The notes under the pieces were generated by a model that worked only from the letters and a program-made list of their open reading frames with translations, had not been told where the DNA came from and made no database searches. Made by a program: the position numbers and the translations under genes. DNA of 21,136 bases from DASQDN01 sp035630195 (lineage in GTDB: Bacteria; Acidobacteriota; Terriglobia; Bryobacterales; Bryobacteraceae): NCBI GenBank assembly GCA_035630195.1, contig DASQLD010000135.1, positions 1-21,136 of the forward strand, in the 5' to 3' direction. Shown here in pieces: positions 7,761 through 15,688 of this stretch; position 1 is the stretch's first letter; each line of letters starts with the position of its first letter.

Positions 7761-10451
7761 ATGGTTAGAAGTCTCCGGTCGTTTTTTCGGAGCCTCACAT
7801 CCAGTCTTACGTCCCGCCACTCTTTCGAAGCGGCAATGAGTGACGAGTTGCGATTCCATCTCGAGCAGTACACCGCTGATCTTGTTCGTTCTGGTGTGAC
7901 ACCGGAAGAAGCGGCTCGCCGGGCTCGCATCGAATTCGGCGCGTTGAGCAGTGTGAAAGAAGAGTGCCGCGAGGCCAAGGGCATGCATTTCATTGAAGCG
8001 CTGTACCGACAGTGGCGCTATGCCATTCGTATGATGCGAAAATCGCCCGGCTTCGCGGCAACCGCAATATTGACCCTCGCCATCTGCCTCGGCGCGAATC
8101 TGATGATTTTCGCGGTGATTGACTCGATCTTACTGCGTCCGCTTCCATTGCCGGAAGCGGAGCGTTTGGTGACGATCTTCAATACGTACCCTAAGGCTGG
8201 GGTTGATCGCGACGGATCGTCGCTAACCAATTACTATGAGCGACGTGGCCGAATCAAGGCCTTCGCATCGCTAGCACTTTACCGTCCGGGCACAGCGATT
8301 GTCGGCGGACCAGGCGCAACAGAGCGCGAGGCTATCACGCGAATCACGCCGGACTTCTTTTCCGCGATAGGTGTAAGGCCGGCGATTGGGCGGGCGTTCA
8401 CAGAGGAAGAAACGACATTTCGAACCGACAGCGTCGCCATCATTACGGATAGCTACTGGAAGCAGCGTTTTAACGCTGATCCAAATGTGGTCGGCAGGCG
8501 AGTACGGGTGGATGGTTTATCCAAACTGGTGGTCGGTGTACTTCCTCCCGAGTTCCGCTTTCTCTCCTCACAAGCTGGGATTTATTTGCCTCTTTCTTCG
8601 CGCCTGCAGGACCGTTCGCAAGATCGTAGACACTCGGGCGGGAACTCCACGCACATGATTGCCCGGCTCACACCGGAAGCGACGGTCGCGGTCGCGCAGT
8701 CCCAGATTGATGCGCACAATGCGAGCGTAGAAGGGGAAAGCGAGAATGCAAAAAGAATGGCCGACGCAGGATTCCGCTCATTGGTGGTATCGCTGCATAC
8801 CGATCACGTCGCGACGATTCGTCCCGCCCTGCTGCTGCTTCAGGCCGGAGTGTTTGTTCTTCTCCTGATTGGAGTCGTCAATCTCATCAATCTACTGCTG
8901 ATCCGCGCCAACGGACGCGGCAAAGAGTTGGCGGTACGCCAGTCCTTGGGAGCGACCCAAAGCCAACTGGTGAGTGAAGTAGTGATTGAGACGACCGTAC
9001 TTGCGTTGGTTGCAGGAGTTCTCGGGTTTGTGGGAGCTGCCGGCGCAACGGAACTGCTAGGTATTCTCGGGGCAGATCGTCTTCCCTTGGGCTCCAATAT
9101 CGCGTTCGATGCTCGTGTAGGATTAGTCGCGATGGCTGGCGCCGTTGTCATCGGAATCGTTCTGGCTGCCCCGATCGCCTGGTTCAACATTCACAGACCC
9201 ATGGGCTTGGCTCTTCAATCGGAAACGCGCAGTGGCACAGCCAGCCACGGCGTCCAACGACTGCGCTATGCCTTCCTTGTGACGCAGATCGCAATGGCTT
9301 TCGTTCTATTGGCAGGAACCGGTCTGCTGGCGCTCAGTCTTAAACAGGCGATGGCAATTTCTCCTGGATTTCGCTCAGAGAACATTTTGACCGGACAAGT
9401 GTCGATGCCGTGGGGAAGCTACGCAAATGTCTTCCAACGTCTTGCCTTTGTCGAAAACGTAATGCGGGAAATTGCCAAGCAACCGGGCGTTGCGTCGGCG
9501 GGGCTAATCACCAACGTGCCGCTCAGTGGCAATGCCGGGAAGAGTGCGGCCACAATAGAAGGCCATGTCCTGAAGCCAGGCGAACCCCCGCATGGAATCT
9601 ATTCTTACGGTGTTGGAGGCGATTATTTCGACACCATGGGCTTCTCGCTGAGGTCGGGCAGATTTCTCACGGACGCCGATTCGCGGCGCGCTGAACGAGT
9701 TTGTGTGGTCGATGAAGATATCGCTAAGCGCTACTGGCCGAACGCTGATCCCATTGGACGTCGGCTGTGGCAAGGCTTTCAACGCCCAGGAGAAGCCAGC
9801 GAAGCCGACTTGTTCACCGTCGTCGGAGTCGTCGGGCGGGTGAAGCAGGCGGGGCTTACGGAAGACTCGGATCAGGGCGCGATTTATTATCCTTATGCCC
9901 ACAGGAGCGACAGCGAGGCGTATCTGGTCGTCCGAACCGCGCAGGCTCCGGAGTCGTTGGCGTTGACCATGCAAAAGGTGGTCCGGCAGGTCGACCGCGA
10001 TCTTCCCGTCACGGACATCCGCTCGATGGAAGCACGCATTGCAAGCAGCCTCAGTACCCGCCGCTCGCCTGCGCTACTCTCCGGAATCTTCTCTTTGGTC
10101 GCTATCTTACTCACGGCGATTGGTACCTATGGAGTGTTGAGCTATGCCGTGGCGCAGCGCCGTCGCGAGATTGGAGTGCGGATGGCATTGGGCGCTCAGC
10201 CACAACAGATTCGCATCCAGTTTCTCCGGCTCGCCTTAAGCCTGATTATTCCGGGCGCTATTCTTGGCCTTATTGGCGCTATTATGACGGGTCAGGCGAT
10301 GCAGAGTATCTTATTTCAACTACCAGCGCTGAACTGGGATGTTCTTGGCGGAGCCGGCAGTGTCATAGCACTGGTGACTCTCATCGCTTGTTTATTACCT
10401 TCTCACCGCGCGGCCAGGATATCGCCGCTGGAGGCGCTTGCGGACCAGTAA
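7761..10451 (+). CDS. ADOP-type ABC transporter permease (MacB/FtsX family)
   Basis: An 896-residue integral inner-membrane protein. Residues 1-75 form the soluble helical cap typical of ADOP proteins (SDELRFHLEQYTADLVRSGVTPEEAARRARIEFG). The first membrane helix is near 98-122 (FAATAILTLAICLGANLMIF). A periplasmic MacB_PCD domain follows, then an FtsX domain with three helices at about 375-490 (KELAVRQSLGATQSQLVSE). A second half repeats the plan: helix at about 515-535, periplasmic domain with VGGDYFDTMGFSLRSGR and VVDEDIAKRYWP, and a final FtsX domain at about 780-890 (RREIGVRMALGAQPQQIR, ending SPLEALADQ). Such permeases normally couple to a MacB-like ATPase, but no ATPase gene lies in this window, so the partner must be elsewhere or absent. 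The substrate is unknown. A related, broken copy lies upstream at 6610-7335. Confidence 0.94.
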   Translation: MVRSLRSFFRSLTSSLTSRHSFEAAMSDELRFHLEQYTADLVRSGVTPEEAARRARIEFGALSSVKEECREAKGMHFIEALYRQWRYAIRMMRKSPGFAATAILTLAICLGANLMIFAVIDSILLRPLPLPEAERLVTIFNTYPKAGVDRDGSSLTNYYERRGRIKAFASLALYRPGTAIVGGPGATEREAITRITPDFFSAIGVRPAIGRAFTEEETTFRTDSVAIITDSYWKQRFNADPNVVGRRVRVDGLSKLVVGVLPPEFRFLSSQAGIYLPLSSRLQDRSQDRRHSGGNSTHMIARLTPEATVAVAQSQIDAHNASVEGESENAKRMADAGFRSLVVSLHTDHVATIRPALLLLQAGVFVLLLIGVVNLINLLLIRANGRGKELAVRQSLGATQSQLVSEVVIETTVLALVAGVLGFVGAAGATELLGILGADRLPLGSNIAFDARVGLVAMAGAVVIGIVLAAPIAWFNIHRPMGLALQSETRSGTASHGVQRLRYAFLVTQIAMAFVLLAGTGLLALSLKQAMAISPGFRSENILTGQVSMPWGSYANVFQRLAFVENVMREIAKQPGVASAGLITNVPLSGNAGKSAATIEGHVLKPGEPPHGIYSYGVGGDYFDTMGFSLRSGRFLTDADSRRAERVCVVDEDIAKRYWPNADPIGRRLWQGFQRPGEASEADLFTVVGVVGRVKQAGLTEDSDQGAIYYPYAHRSDSEAYLVVRTAQAPESLALTMQKVVRQVDRDLPVTDIRSMEARIASSLSTRRSPALLSGIFSLVAILLTAIGTYGVLSYAVAQRRREIGVRMALGAQPQQIRIQFLRLALSLIIPGAILGLIGAIMTGQAMQSILFQLPALNWDVLGGAGSVIALVTLIACLLPSHRAARISPLEALADQ

Positions 10452-10460
10452 AGAATTGCG

Positions 10461-12134
10461 ATGAAGTCCGGTGTCGTTCTAGTCGGAATTTACTTCGTTT
10501 ACGCCACCTTTCATTGGACTGCGAGGCCGCAGTCGGAATCCACGCGGCCTCGGTATGTGGACGTAACGGGAAGATCGAAATTCTCCTACATAACGAATAA
10601 CGGCTTTACCGATCGCAAGTATTTCCCGCAGCCACTGTGTGGGGGCGTAGCCGCTTTCGATTTCGATAACGATGGCTGGCTGGACATCTTCTTTAGCAAC
10701 GGCGCCAAATTTCCAGAGTTGAAGAAGGTGAATTCGTCCTTTTACAATGCCTTGCTTCGCAATAAGCGAGACGGGACATTTGAAGATGTAACCCAGCCCG
10801 CGGGTTTGGCGGGCGATCATCTTGGATATAGCTTAGGTGTTGCCGCCGGTGACTTCGACAACGATGGATGGGTTGATTTGTTCATCGCGAATGCGGGGGC
10901 GAATGCGCTCTATCGCAATAACGGCAACGGATCGTTTCAGGATGTGTCAGCATCTTCAGGGCTGACTAAACCGGACGGTGTCCTGAGCGTCCAAGGCGCC
11001 TGGTTGGATTTCGACAACGATGGTCTGTTGGATCTGGCGCTTTCCAACTACACGGTCTGGACTGTGGAGACGGATCGCCGGTGCGTTCGCGAAGACGGTG
11101 TCGAGTTCTACTGTCATCCTAAAACCTATCCGGCCGTAGCTCAACGTCTTTATCGGAATCTGGGCAAGGGCAAGTTCGTCGATGTTAGCGATGCATCCGG
11201 CTTTGCGAGCGTTCATGGCAAAGGCATGGGAATCGGAATTGCGGATGTGAACAACGACGGTTGGACGGACGTTTTCGTTGCGAACGACACGGAGCGCAAT
11301 TTCCTGTACGTCAACCAGAAGAACGGCACATTCAAAGAGCAAGGTCTGCTACTCAGTGTTGCCTACAACGAGGACGCGATGACTGTTTCAGCGATGGGCG
11401 TTGACGTCAAAGACTTTGACAACGATGGCTGGCCGGATATTTTCTACAACGATCTGATGGGCCAGATCTGGGGACTGTTCCGCAATGTTTCCGGGAGAAC
11501 GTTTCGCTATGTTTCTGCAACCACGCGCCTGCTTTCCTTGAGCGCTTCCTATTCGGGGTGGAGCGGCGGCTTTATCGATTACGACAACGATGGTTGGAAA
11601 GATTTGTTTTCGGCTAACGGCGATGTTGATAGTCTTCGAAAGAACGCCGAACAGAGCGAAACAATGTTTCAGAATATCGGGGGGAAATCGTTTCTGGATG
11701 TATCGAGACAAATGGGCGCCGACTTTTTGAATACCGGCTACAAACGCGGCTCCGCGTTTGGAGATTTCAATAACGACGGATACCTCGATATTGTAGTCAC
11801 TGCATTGAATCGCAAACCTCGCATCCTGGTGAATTCAGGGAAGGGCGGCGGACATTGGCTGATGATCGAAGCTACTGGCAGCAGGTCGAGTCGGGATGCG
11901 ATTGGCGCACGAATTAAGGTAATGACCGCCTCAGGTCGCACTCTTTATAACCATGTAACGACGAGCGTCGGGTTTCTATCCTCGAGTGATCGTCGCGTTC
12001 ACTTCGGGCTCGGGGCAGACACTTCTGCTGCATCCGTTGAAATTACGTGGCCCAGCGGTGAGATCGATAGTTTTCGGAATGTTGCTGCAAATCAAACTCT
12101 TCGGATAAAAGAGCGCCCCCAAGAAGCAAATTAA
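10461..12134 (+). CDS. CRTAC1-like FG-GAP/VCBS repeat protein with ASPIC/UnbV domain
   Basis: A 557-residue exported protein. An N-terminal hydrophobic segment (residues 4-19) is a signal peptide or membrane anchor. Seven calcium-binding DxDxDG-type loops of the FG-GAP/VCBS repeat follow at about 67, 131, 183, 262, 318, 373 and 435 (for example DFDNDGWLD, DVNNDGWTD, DYDNDGWKD), enough for a seven-bladed propeller. The cysteine-bearing insert CVREDGVEFYCHPKTYP (208-224) is typical of bacterial CRTAC1-like proteins. The C-terminus (about 480-550) is an ASPIC/UnbV domain (RDAIGARIKVM, VHFGLG, VEITWPSGEID). The family is extracytoplasmic, and its job is unknown, with adhesion or protein-binding scaffolding usually assumed. 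The start is 9 bp after the permease stop, and the receptor gene follows after 56 bp. The gene sits in a probable operon with padR. Confidence 0.93.
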   Translation: MKSGVVLVGIYFVYATFHWTARPQSESTRPRYVDVTGRSKFSYITNNGFTDRKYFPQPLCGGVAAFDFDNDGWLDIFFSNGAKFPELKKVNSSFYNALLRNKRDGTFEDVTQPAGLAGDHLGYSLGVAAGDFDNDGWVDLFIANAGANALYRNNGNGSFQDVSASSGLTKPDGVLSVQGAWLDFDNDGLLDLALSNYTVWTVETDRRCVREDGVEFYCHPKTYPAVAQRLYRNLGKGKFVDVSDASGFASVHGKGMGIGIADVNNDGWTDVFVANDTERNFLYVNQKNGTFKEQGLLLSVAYNEDAMTVSAMGVDVKDFDNDGWPDIFYNDLMGQIWGLFRNVSGRTFRYVSATTRLLSLSASYSGWSGGFIDYDNDGWKDLFSANGDVDSLRKNAEQSETMFQNIGGKSFLDVSRQMGADFLNTGYKRGSAFGDFNNDGYLDIVVTALNRKPRILVNSGKGGGHWLMIEATGSRSSRDAIGARIKVMTASGRTLYNHVTTSVGFLSSSDRRVHFGLGADTSAASVEITWPSGEIDSFRNVAANQTLRIKERPQEAN

Positions 12135-12180
12135 TATCCGCGATTCAAACGTGATAGTATTCTCCGCAAGTTCGGGTGTG

Positions 12181-12186
12181 AGGAGG
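12181..12186 (+). promoter_or_regulatory. Strong ribosome-binding site of the receptor gene
   Basis: A full AGGAGG lies 4 nt before the ATG at 12191 and fixes that start. It is stronger than any ribosome site visible before the two neighbouring genes, which suggests the receptor is the most highly translated product of the operon. A TATTCT at 12158-12163 could be a weak internal -10, but no -35 goes with it. Confidence 0.7.
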
Positions 12187-12190
12187 AAAT

Positions 12191-15100
12191 ATGCGATCTA
12201 TCCGTTTAGCCATAGTCTCGCGTTTTGCCATTACCATCTTTTTGACGGCCGGCTTATACGCTCAGGAGTACCGGGGAAGAGTGCAAGGAGCCGTACTCGA
12301 TAGCACGGATTCCGCGATTCCCGGCGCCCGCGTCACTCTCTTGAACGTCGGAACGGGTGTGGCGAGTACGCGCGAAGCCGATGAACGCGGCCGTTACATC
12401 TTCGATCTCGTCCTTCCGGGGACATACTCGGTGACGGTCGAATCGCAGGGCTTCAACAAGTATGTGCAGACGGACATCGTGCTGCAGTCGCGCGCGGACG
12501 TTACGGTCGATATCCGGCTGAAGCCCGGAGACGTTGTCGAAACTGTGACGGTAACAGGGCAGGCAAGCACCGTCCAGTTCAATACTAGCCGACTTGAGAC
12601 AACGATTGACAGCTCCCTGGTAAGCAATCTGCCGCAGGCTTCCCGTAATCCGTTGTTGCTCGCAAGGCTCGATCCGTCAGTGGTACATAGTGACACGGCT
12701 CGCGAAGTGGAGCCCTATATGACTTGGGCCGGCAACCGGCAGGAGATCGGCGGTGGAAGGAATTATTCGAATGACCTGCAGATCGATGGGAGTCCGATTG
12801 GGATCGGCTACAAGACCAGCTATATGCCCTCGCCCGACGCAGTGCAGGAAGTCAACGTTCAGCAGAATGCGGTGGATGCTGAGTTTGGCCACAGTTCCGG
12901 GTCTGCGGTCAGCCTGGTGATGAAATCCGGCAGTAACGACTGGCATGGAAACGCCTTCTATCAGGGCCAGTATCCTTGGGCGAACGCACTGGAGAATCGT
13001 GTGGTCCGCACTGTCAACAAGGGCCGGACGCACATGTTCGGCGGTACGCTTGGCAATCCGATTTTGAAGGGAAAGCTCTTTAATTTCTTTTCGTATGAGC
13101 AGTGGAAGAAGGCCGATCCCAATGATCTGATTCAGACGCTGCCGACCGATCTCGAGCGCCAAGGGGATTTTTCGCAATCGTTGAACGCGTTGGGGGGCCT
13201 TCGCACAATATACGATCCATGGTCGACCGTGACTTCAGAGGATGGCCGCACGGTGACACGTACTGCCTTTCCTGGTAATGTTATCCCGGCTTCGAGGATT
13301 GACCCCGTGGCGGCGAAGTACATGGCGAACCTGTGGAAACCGAACCGCCCTGGTGACGGACCGTATCACATCAATAACTACTATGCTCCGCTGCCGATCG
13401 AGTATGACTATCACAATATTTTGGATCGGGTCGACTACGTTCACAACGAGAAGCTTCGCCTTTACGGCCGTTACAGCAAGTTATGGACTCCTGTGACGAC
13501 CTCAAATCCGACGGGATCGGAATTCTTCCTTTCCGATCGCGGCAGCCAGCGCGACGCTACCTCCTATAGTGGCGACGCAGTTTACATGCTCAGTCCCAGC
13601 ACGGTGATCAATATTAATGGGACGTACCACTCGTTTGTGGATGCATCGAGTTTCGATTCGAACTACGCCGAGGGTGGGGGATGGGCGCAGATCTGGCCGA
13701 ATTCGGACTTTTACAAACCAATCTTCGAAGATCCTCGGATTCCGGTCCTTATGCCACGCATGTCGATCATGGGTGTGAACAACAGCGAGTATTGGTCGAA
13801 CATGGGCCCCCGAGGTGGGTACTGGGATCAGCGGCCCGATGCCGATAGCGTCAGTGTCAAGATCACTCAACAGCACGGCAAGCATTATTTCAAGATGGGC
13901 GCCGACACGCGCGGAACGCGAACGACCAGTTTGATCATCAACAATAACCCTGGGTTCGGGTTCCAGGCGGATGGCACAGCTGCGACGTACGTCAATCCGG
14001 ATTTGCGGACGTCGGGTGATGGTTACGCGACGTTCCTACTGGGGGCGGTACAACCCGCGGGCGGCGGCGCCGATAGCTGGGACAGCGGCGCGACATCGAT
14101 GACCGTGCAGAGCTTGCCGACAGCGCAGAACCGGTTCTATGGAGCATTCATCAATGATGATTGGAAGATCACCAAGAATCTTACCCTGAATCTCGGTCTG
14201 CGATATGAGTTTGAAACGGCATACTCGGATCCGGAAAACCGAGTAACTCGTCCGCTGGATCTCGACTCGCCGATTCCCGAAATGCAGGGAGCCACCGCGC
14301 CGCAGATGCCGGCGGAACTGCGTCAGTATTATAACGGGCCGACGATCTTCAACGGCGCGTTCCAGTTTGCTGATGACGACAATCGTGGGCAATGGAACCC
14401 CGGCAAGGGTGGCTTCTCGCCCAGAATCGGCATGGCGTATCGATTGAATGACCTTACCTCGCTGCGTGCGGGCTATGGCCGTTATCTCACGCCGTGGACA
14501 GGAGGTACGCTCGACATTTTTGGGACGTACTACAACGGGTTCCGAAACGTTACTGCCGCTTATCCGGCGGTGCAGGGCGTGCCACAGATGACTTTGAGCA
14601 ATCCATTCCCGTCGTCGGCGCCCGTTGTCCCTGCGTATGAGAAGAGCCTGGGTCGATATACGAATCTGGGAGACACTATCAACTACGTGGTCGGGGACAG
14701 ACCGAGAAGCTACAGTGACCGATTCAACCTGTCGCTGCAACGTCAACTGCCACAAGGAATCGTCCTGGATTTGACGTATTACTTCAACATGACGAGCCAG
14801 TTGATTGGAGCGTTTAACGTTAATCAAATCGATCCTCGTGTGGCTTATCAGTATAAGGACGCGACCAACCGGTCGGTGCCCAATCCGTTCTACAACTATC
14901 TGACAGTGGATAAGTTCCCGGGCGCTCTTCGATACCAGCAGAACGTTGCGCTGACGTCGCTGATGCGGCCGTATCCGCAGTATGGCAATCTCAACGTGAT
15001 TGACGGAATCGAAGGCGGCGATATGAGCTATCACTCGTTCCAACTCCGTCTGAATCGCAGATTCGCCAACGGCTACTCGGTACTGACGGGATATAACTAT

Positions 15101-15688
15101 AGCCGCCAGAAAGACGAAGTATTTTTCAACGACATCGACAGCTATCTGCAGACCTTTACGTGGCAGGAGAATGATCGTCCACGCCACCGGTTGACTGTCG
15201 CCGGTACCTGGGAAATTCCGGTCGGCAAGGGGCGCCAGTTCATGACTGGGATGCCTCGCGCACTCGATGCGGTCATCGGCGGATGGGACGTGACCGGTCT
15301 GCTGACTTGGCGCTCCGGATTCTTCGTTCGTTTTGGCGGGATGGAGGTAGTAGGTGATCCGCATGTCGACAATCCCACACCGGATCGGTGGTTCAACACG
15401 GAGGCCTTTGTGCGGCTACCGAACTTCACTCCGCGGACCAATCCTTGGCAGTATGAGGGCATCACGAATCCAGGCCTATTGAATCTCGATAATTCGATCG
15501 TAAAGAGGATCCCGATGTTTGAGAACTACCGATTCGAACTTCGGGCGGACATCTTCAATACGCTGAACAACATGACATGGGCGAATCCCAATACAAACGT
15601 CCAGAGCAGCTTGTTTGGCAAGTCCAACAATCAGTTGGCCAATACCTACGGCCGACGTACACAACTTGGTCTTCGCATAGAGTTTTGA
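12191..15688 (+). CDS. Oar-like TonB-dependent receptor with carboxypeptidase regulatory-like domain
   Basis: A 1165-residue outer-membrane protein of the large acidobacterial Oar/TonB-receptor type. A signal peptide (1 to about 25) ends LYAQ. A carboxypeptidase regulatory-like beta-sandwich follows (about 28-115: QGAVLDSTDSAIPGARVTLLN, then GRYIFDLVLPGTYSVTVESQGF). The linker VETVTVTGQA leads into a plug-like region, about 120-250 (SNLPQASRNPLLLARLDPSV; SPDAVQEVNVQQNAVDAEFG; GSAVSLVMKSGSNDWHG). The remainder has the aromatic, alternating pattern of a 22-strand barrel, with FINDDWKITKNLTLNLGLRYE and the C-terminal TQLGLRIEF ending in Phe, as expected for BAM-inserted barrels. No clear TonB box is visible. 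The substrate is unknown, and uptake of polymers or large ligands is a common guess. The neighbours CRTAC1 and TPR recur beside such receptors in this phylum. Confidence 0.93.
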   Translation: MRSIRLAIVSRFAITIFLTAGLYAQEYRGRVQGAVLDSTDSAIPGARVTLLNVGTGVASTREADERGRYIFDLVLPGTYSVTVESQGFNKYVQTDIVLQSRADVTVDIRLKPGDVVETVTVTGQASTVQFNTSRLETTIDSSLVSNLPQASRNPLLLARLDPSVVHSDTAREVEPYMTWAGNRQEIGGGRNYSNDLQIDGSPIGIGYKTSYMPSPDAVQEVNVQQNAVDAEFGHSSGSAVSLVMKSGSNDWHGNAFYQGQYPWANALENRVVRTVNKGRTHMFGGTLGNPILKGKLFNFFSYEQWKKADPNDLIQTLPTDLERQGDFSQSLNALGGLRTIYDPWSTVTSEDGRTVTRTAFPGNVIPASRIDPVAAKYMANLWKPNRPGDGPYHINNYYAPLPIEYDYHNILDRVDYVHNEKLRLYGRYSKLWTPVTTSNPTGSEFFLSDRGSQRDATSYSGDAVYMLSPSTVININGTYHSFVDASSFDSNYAEGGGWAQIWPNSDFYKPIFEDPRIPVLMPRMSIMGVNNSEYWSNMGPRGGYWDQRPDADSVSVKITQQHGKHYFKMGADTRGTRTTSLIINNNPGFGFQADGTAATYVNPDLRTSGDGYATFLLGAVQPAGGGADSWDSGATSMTVQSLPTAQNRFYGAFINDDWKITKNLTLNLGLRYEFETAYSDPENRVTRPLDLDSPIPEMQGATAPQMPAELRQYYNGPTIFNGAFQFADDDNRGQWNPGKGGFSPRIGMAYRLNDLTSLRAGYGRYLTPWTGGTLDIFGTYYNGFRNVTAAYPAVQGVPQMTLSNPFPSSAPVVPAYEKSLGRYTNLGDTINYVVGDRPRSYSDRFNLSLQRQLPQGIVLDLTYYFNMTSQLIGAFNVNQIDPRVAYQYKDATNRSVPNPFYNYLTVDKFPGALRYQQNVALTSLMRPYPQYGNLNVIDGIEGGDMSYHSFQLRLNRRFANGYSVLTGYNYSRQKDEVFFNDIDSYLQTFTWQENDRPRHRLTVAGTWEIPVGKGRQFMTGMPRALDAVIGGWDVTGLLTWRSGFFVRFGGMEVVGDPHVDNPTPDRWFNTEAFVRLPNFTPRTNPWQYEGITNPGLLNLDNSIVKRIPMFENYRFELRADIFNTLNNMTWANPNTNVQSSLFGKSNNQLANTYGRRTQLGLRIEF

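Noticed and set aside
9767..10600. 277-codon open frame on the plus strand
   Set aside because: It overlaps the permease C-terminus and the start of the UnbV gene in another frame. Both of those have clear family motifs, and this one has none.
12151..12163. Internal promoter before the receptor gene (TATTCT at 12158-12163)
   Set aside because: No -35 hexamer lies at 16-18 bp, so it is not strong enough to list separately from the operon promoter.
14036..15364. 442-codon open frame on the minus strand
   Set aside because: It lies wholly inside the Oar-like receptor gene, has no signal or family motif, and its translation is what the reverse strand of a GC-rich coding region gives.
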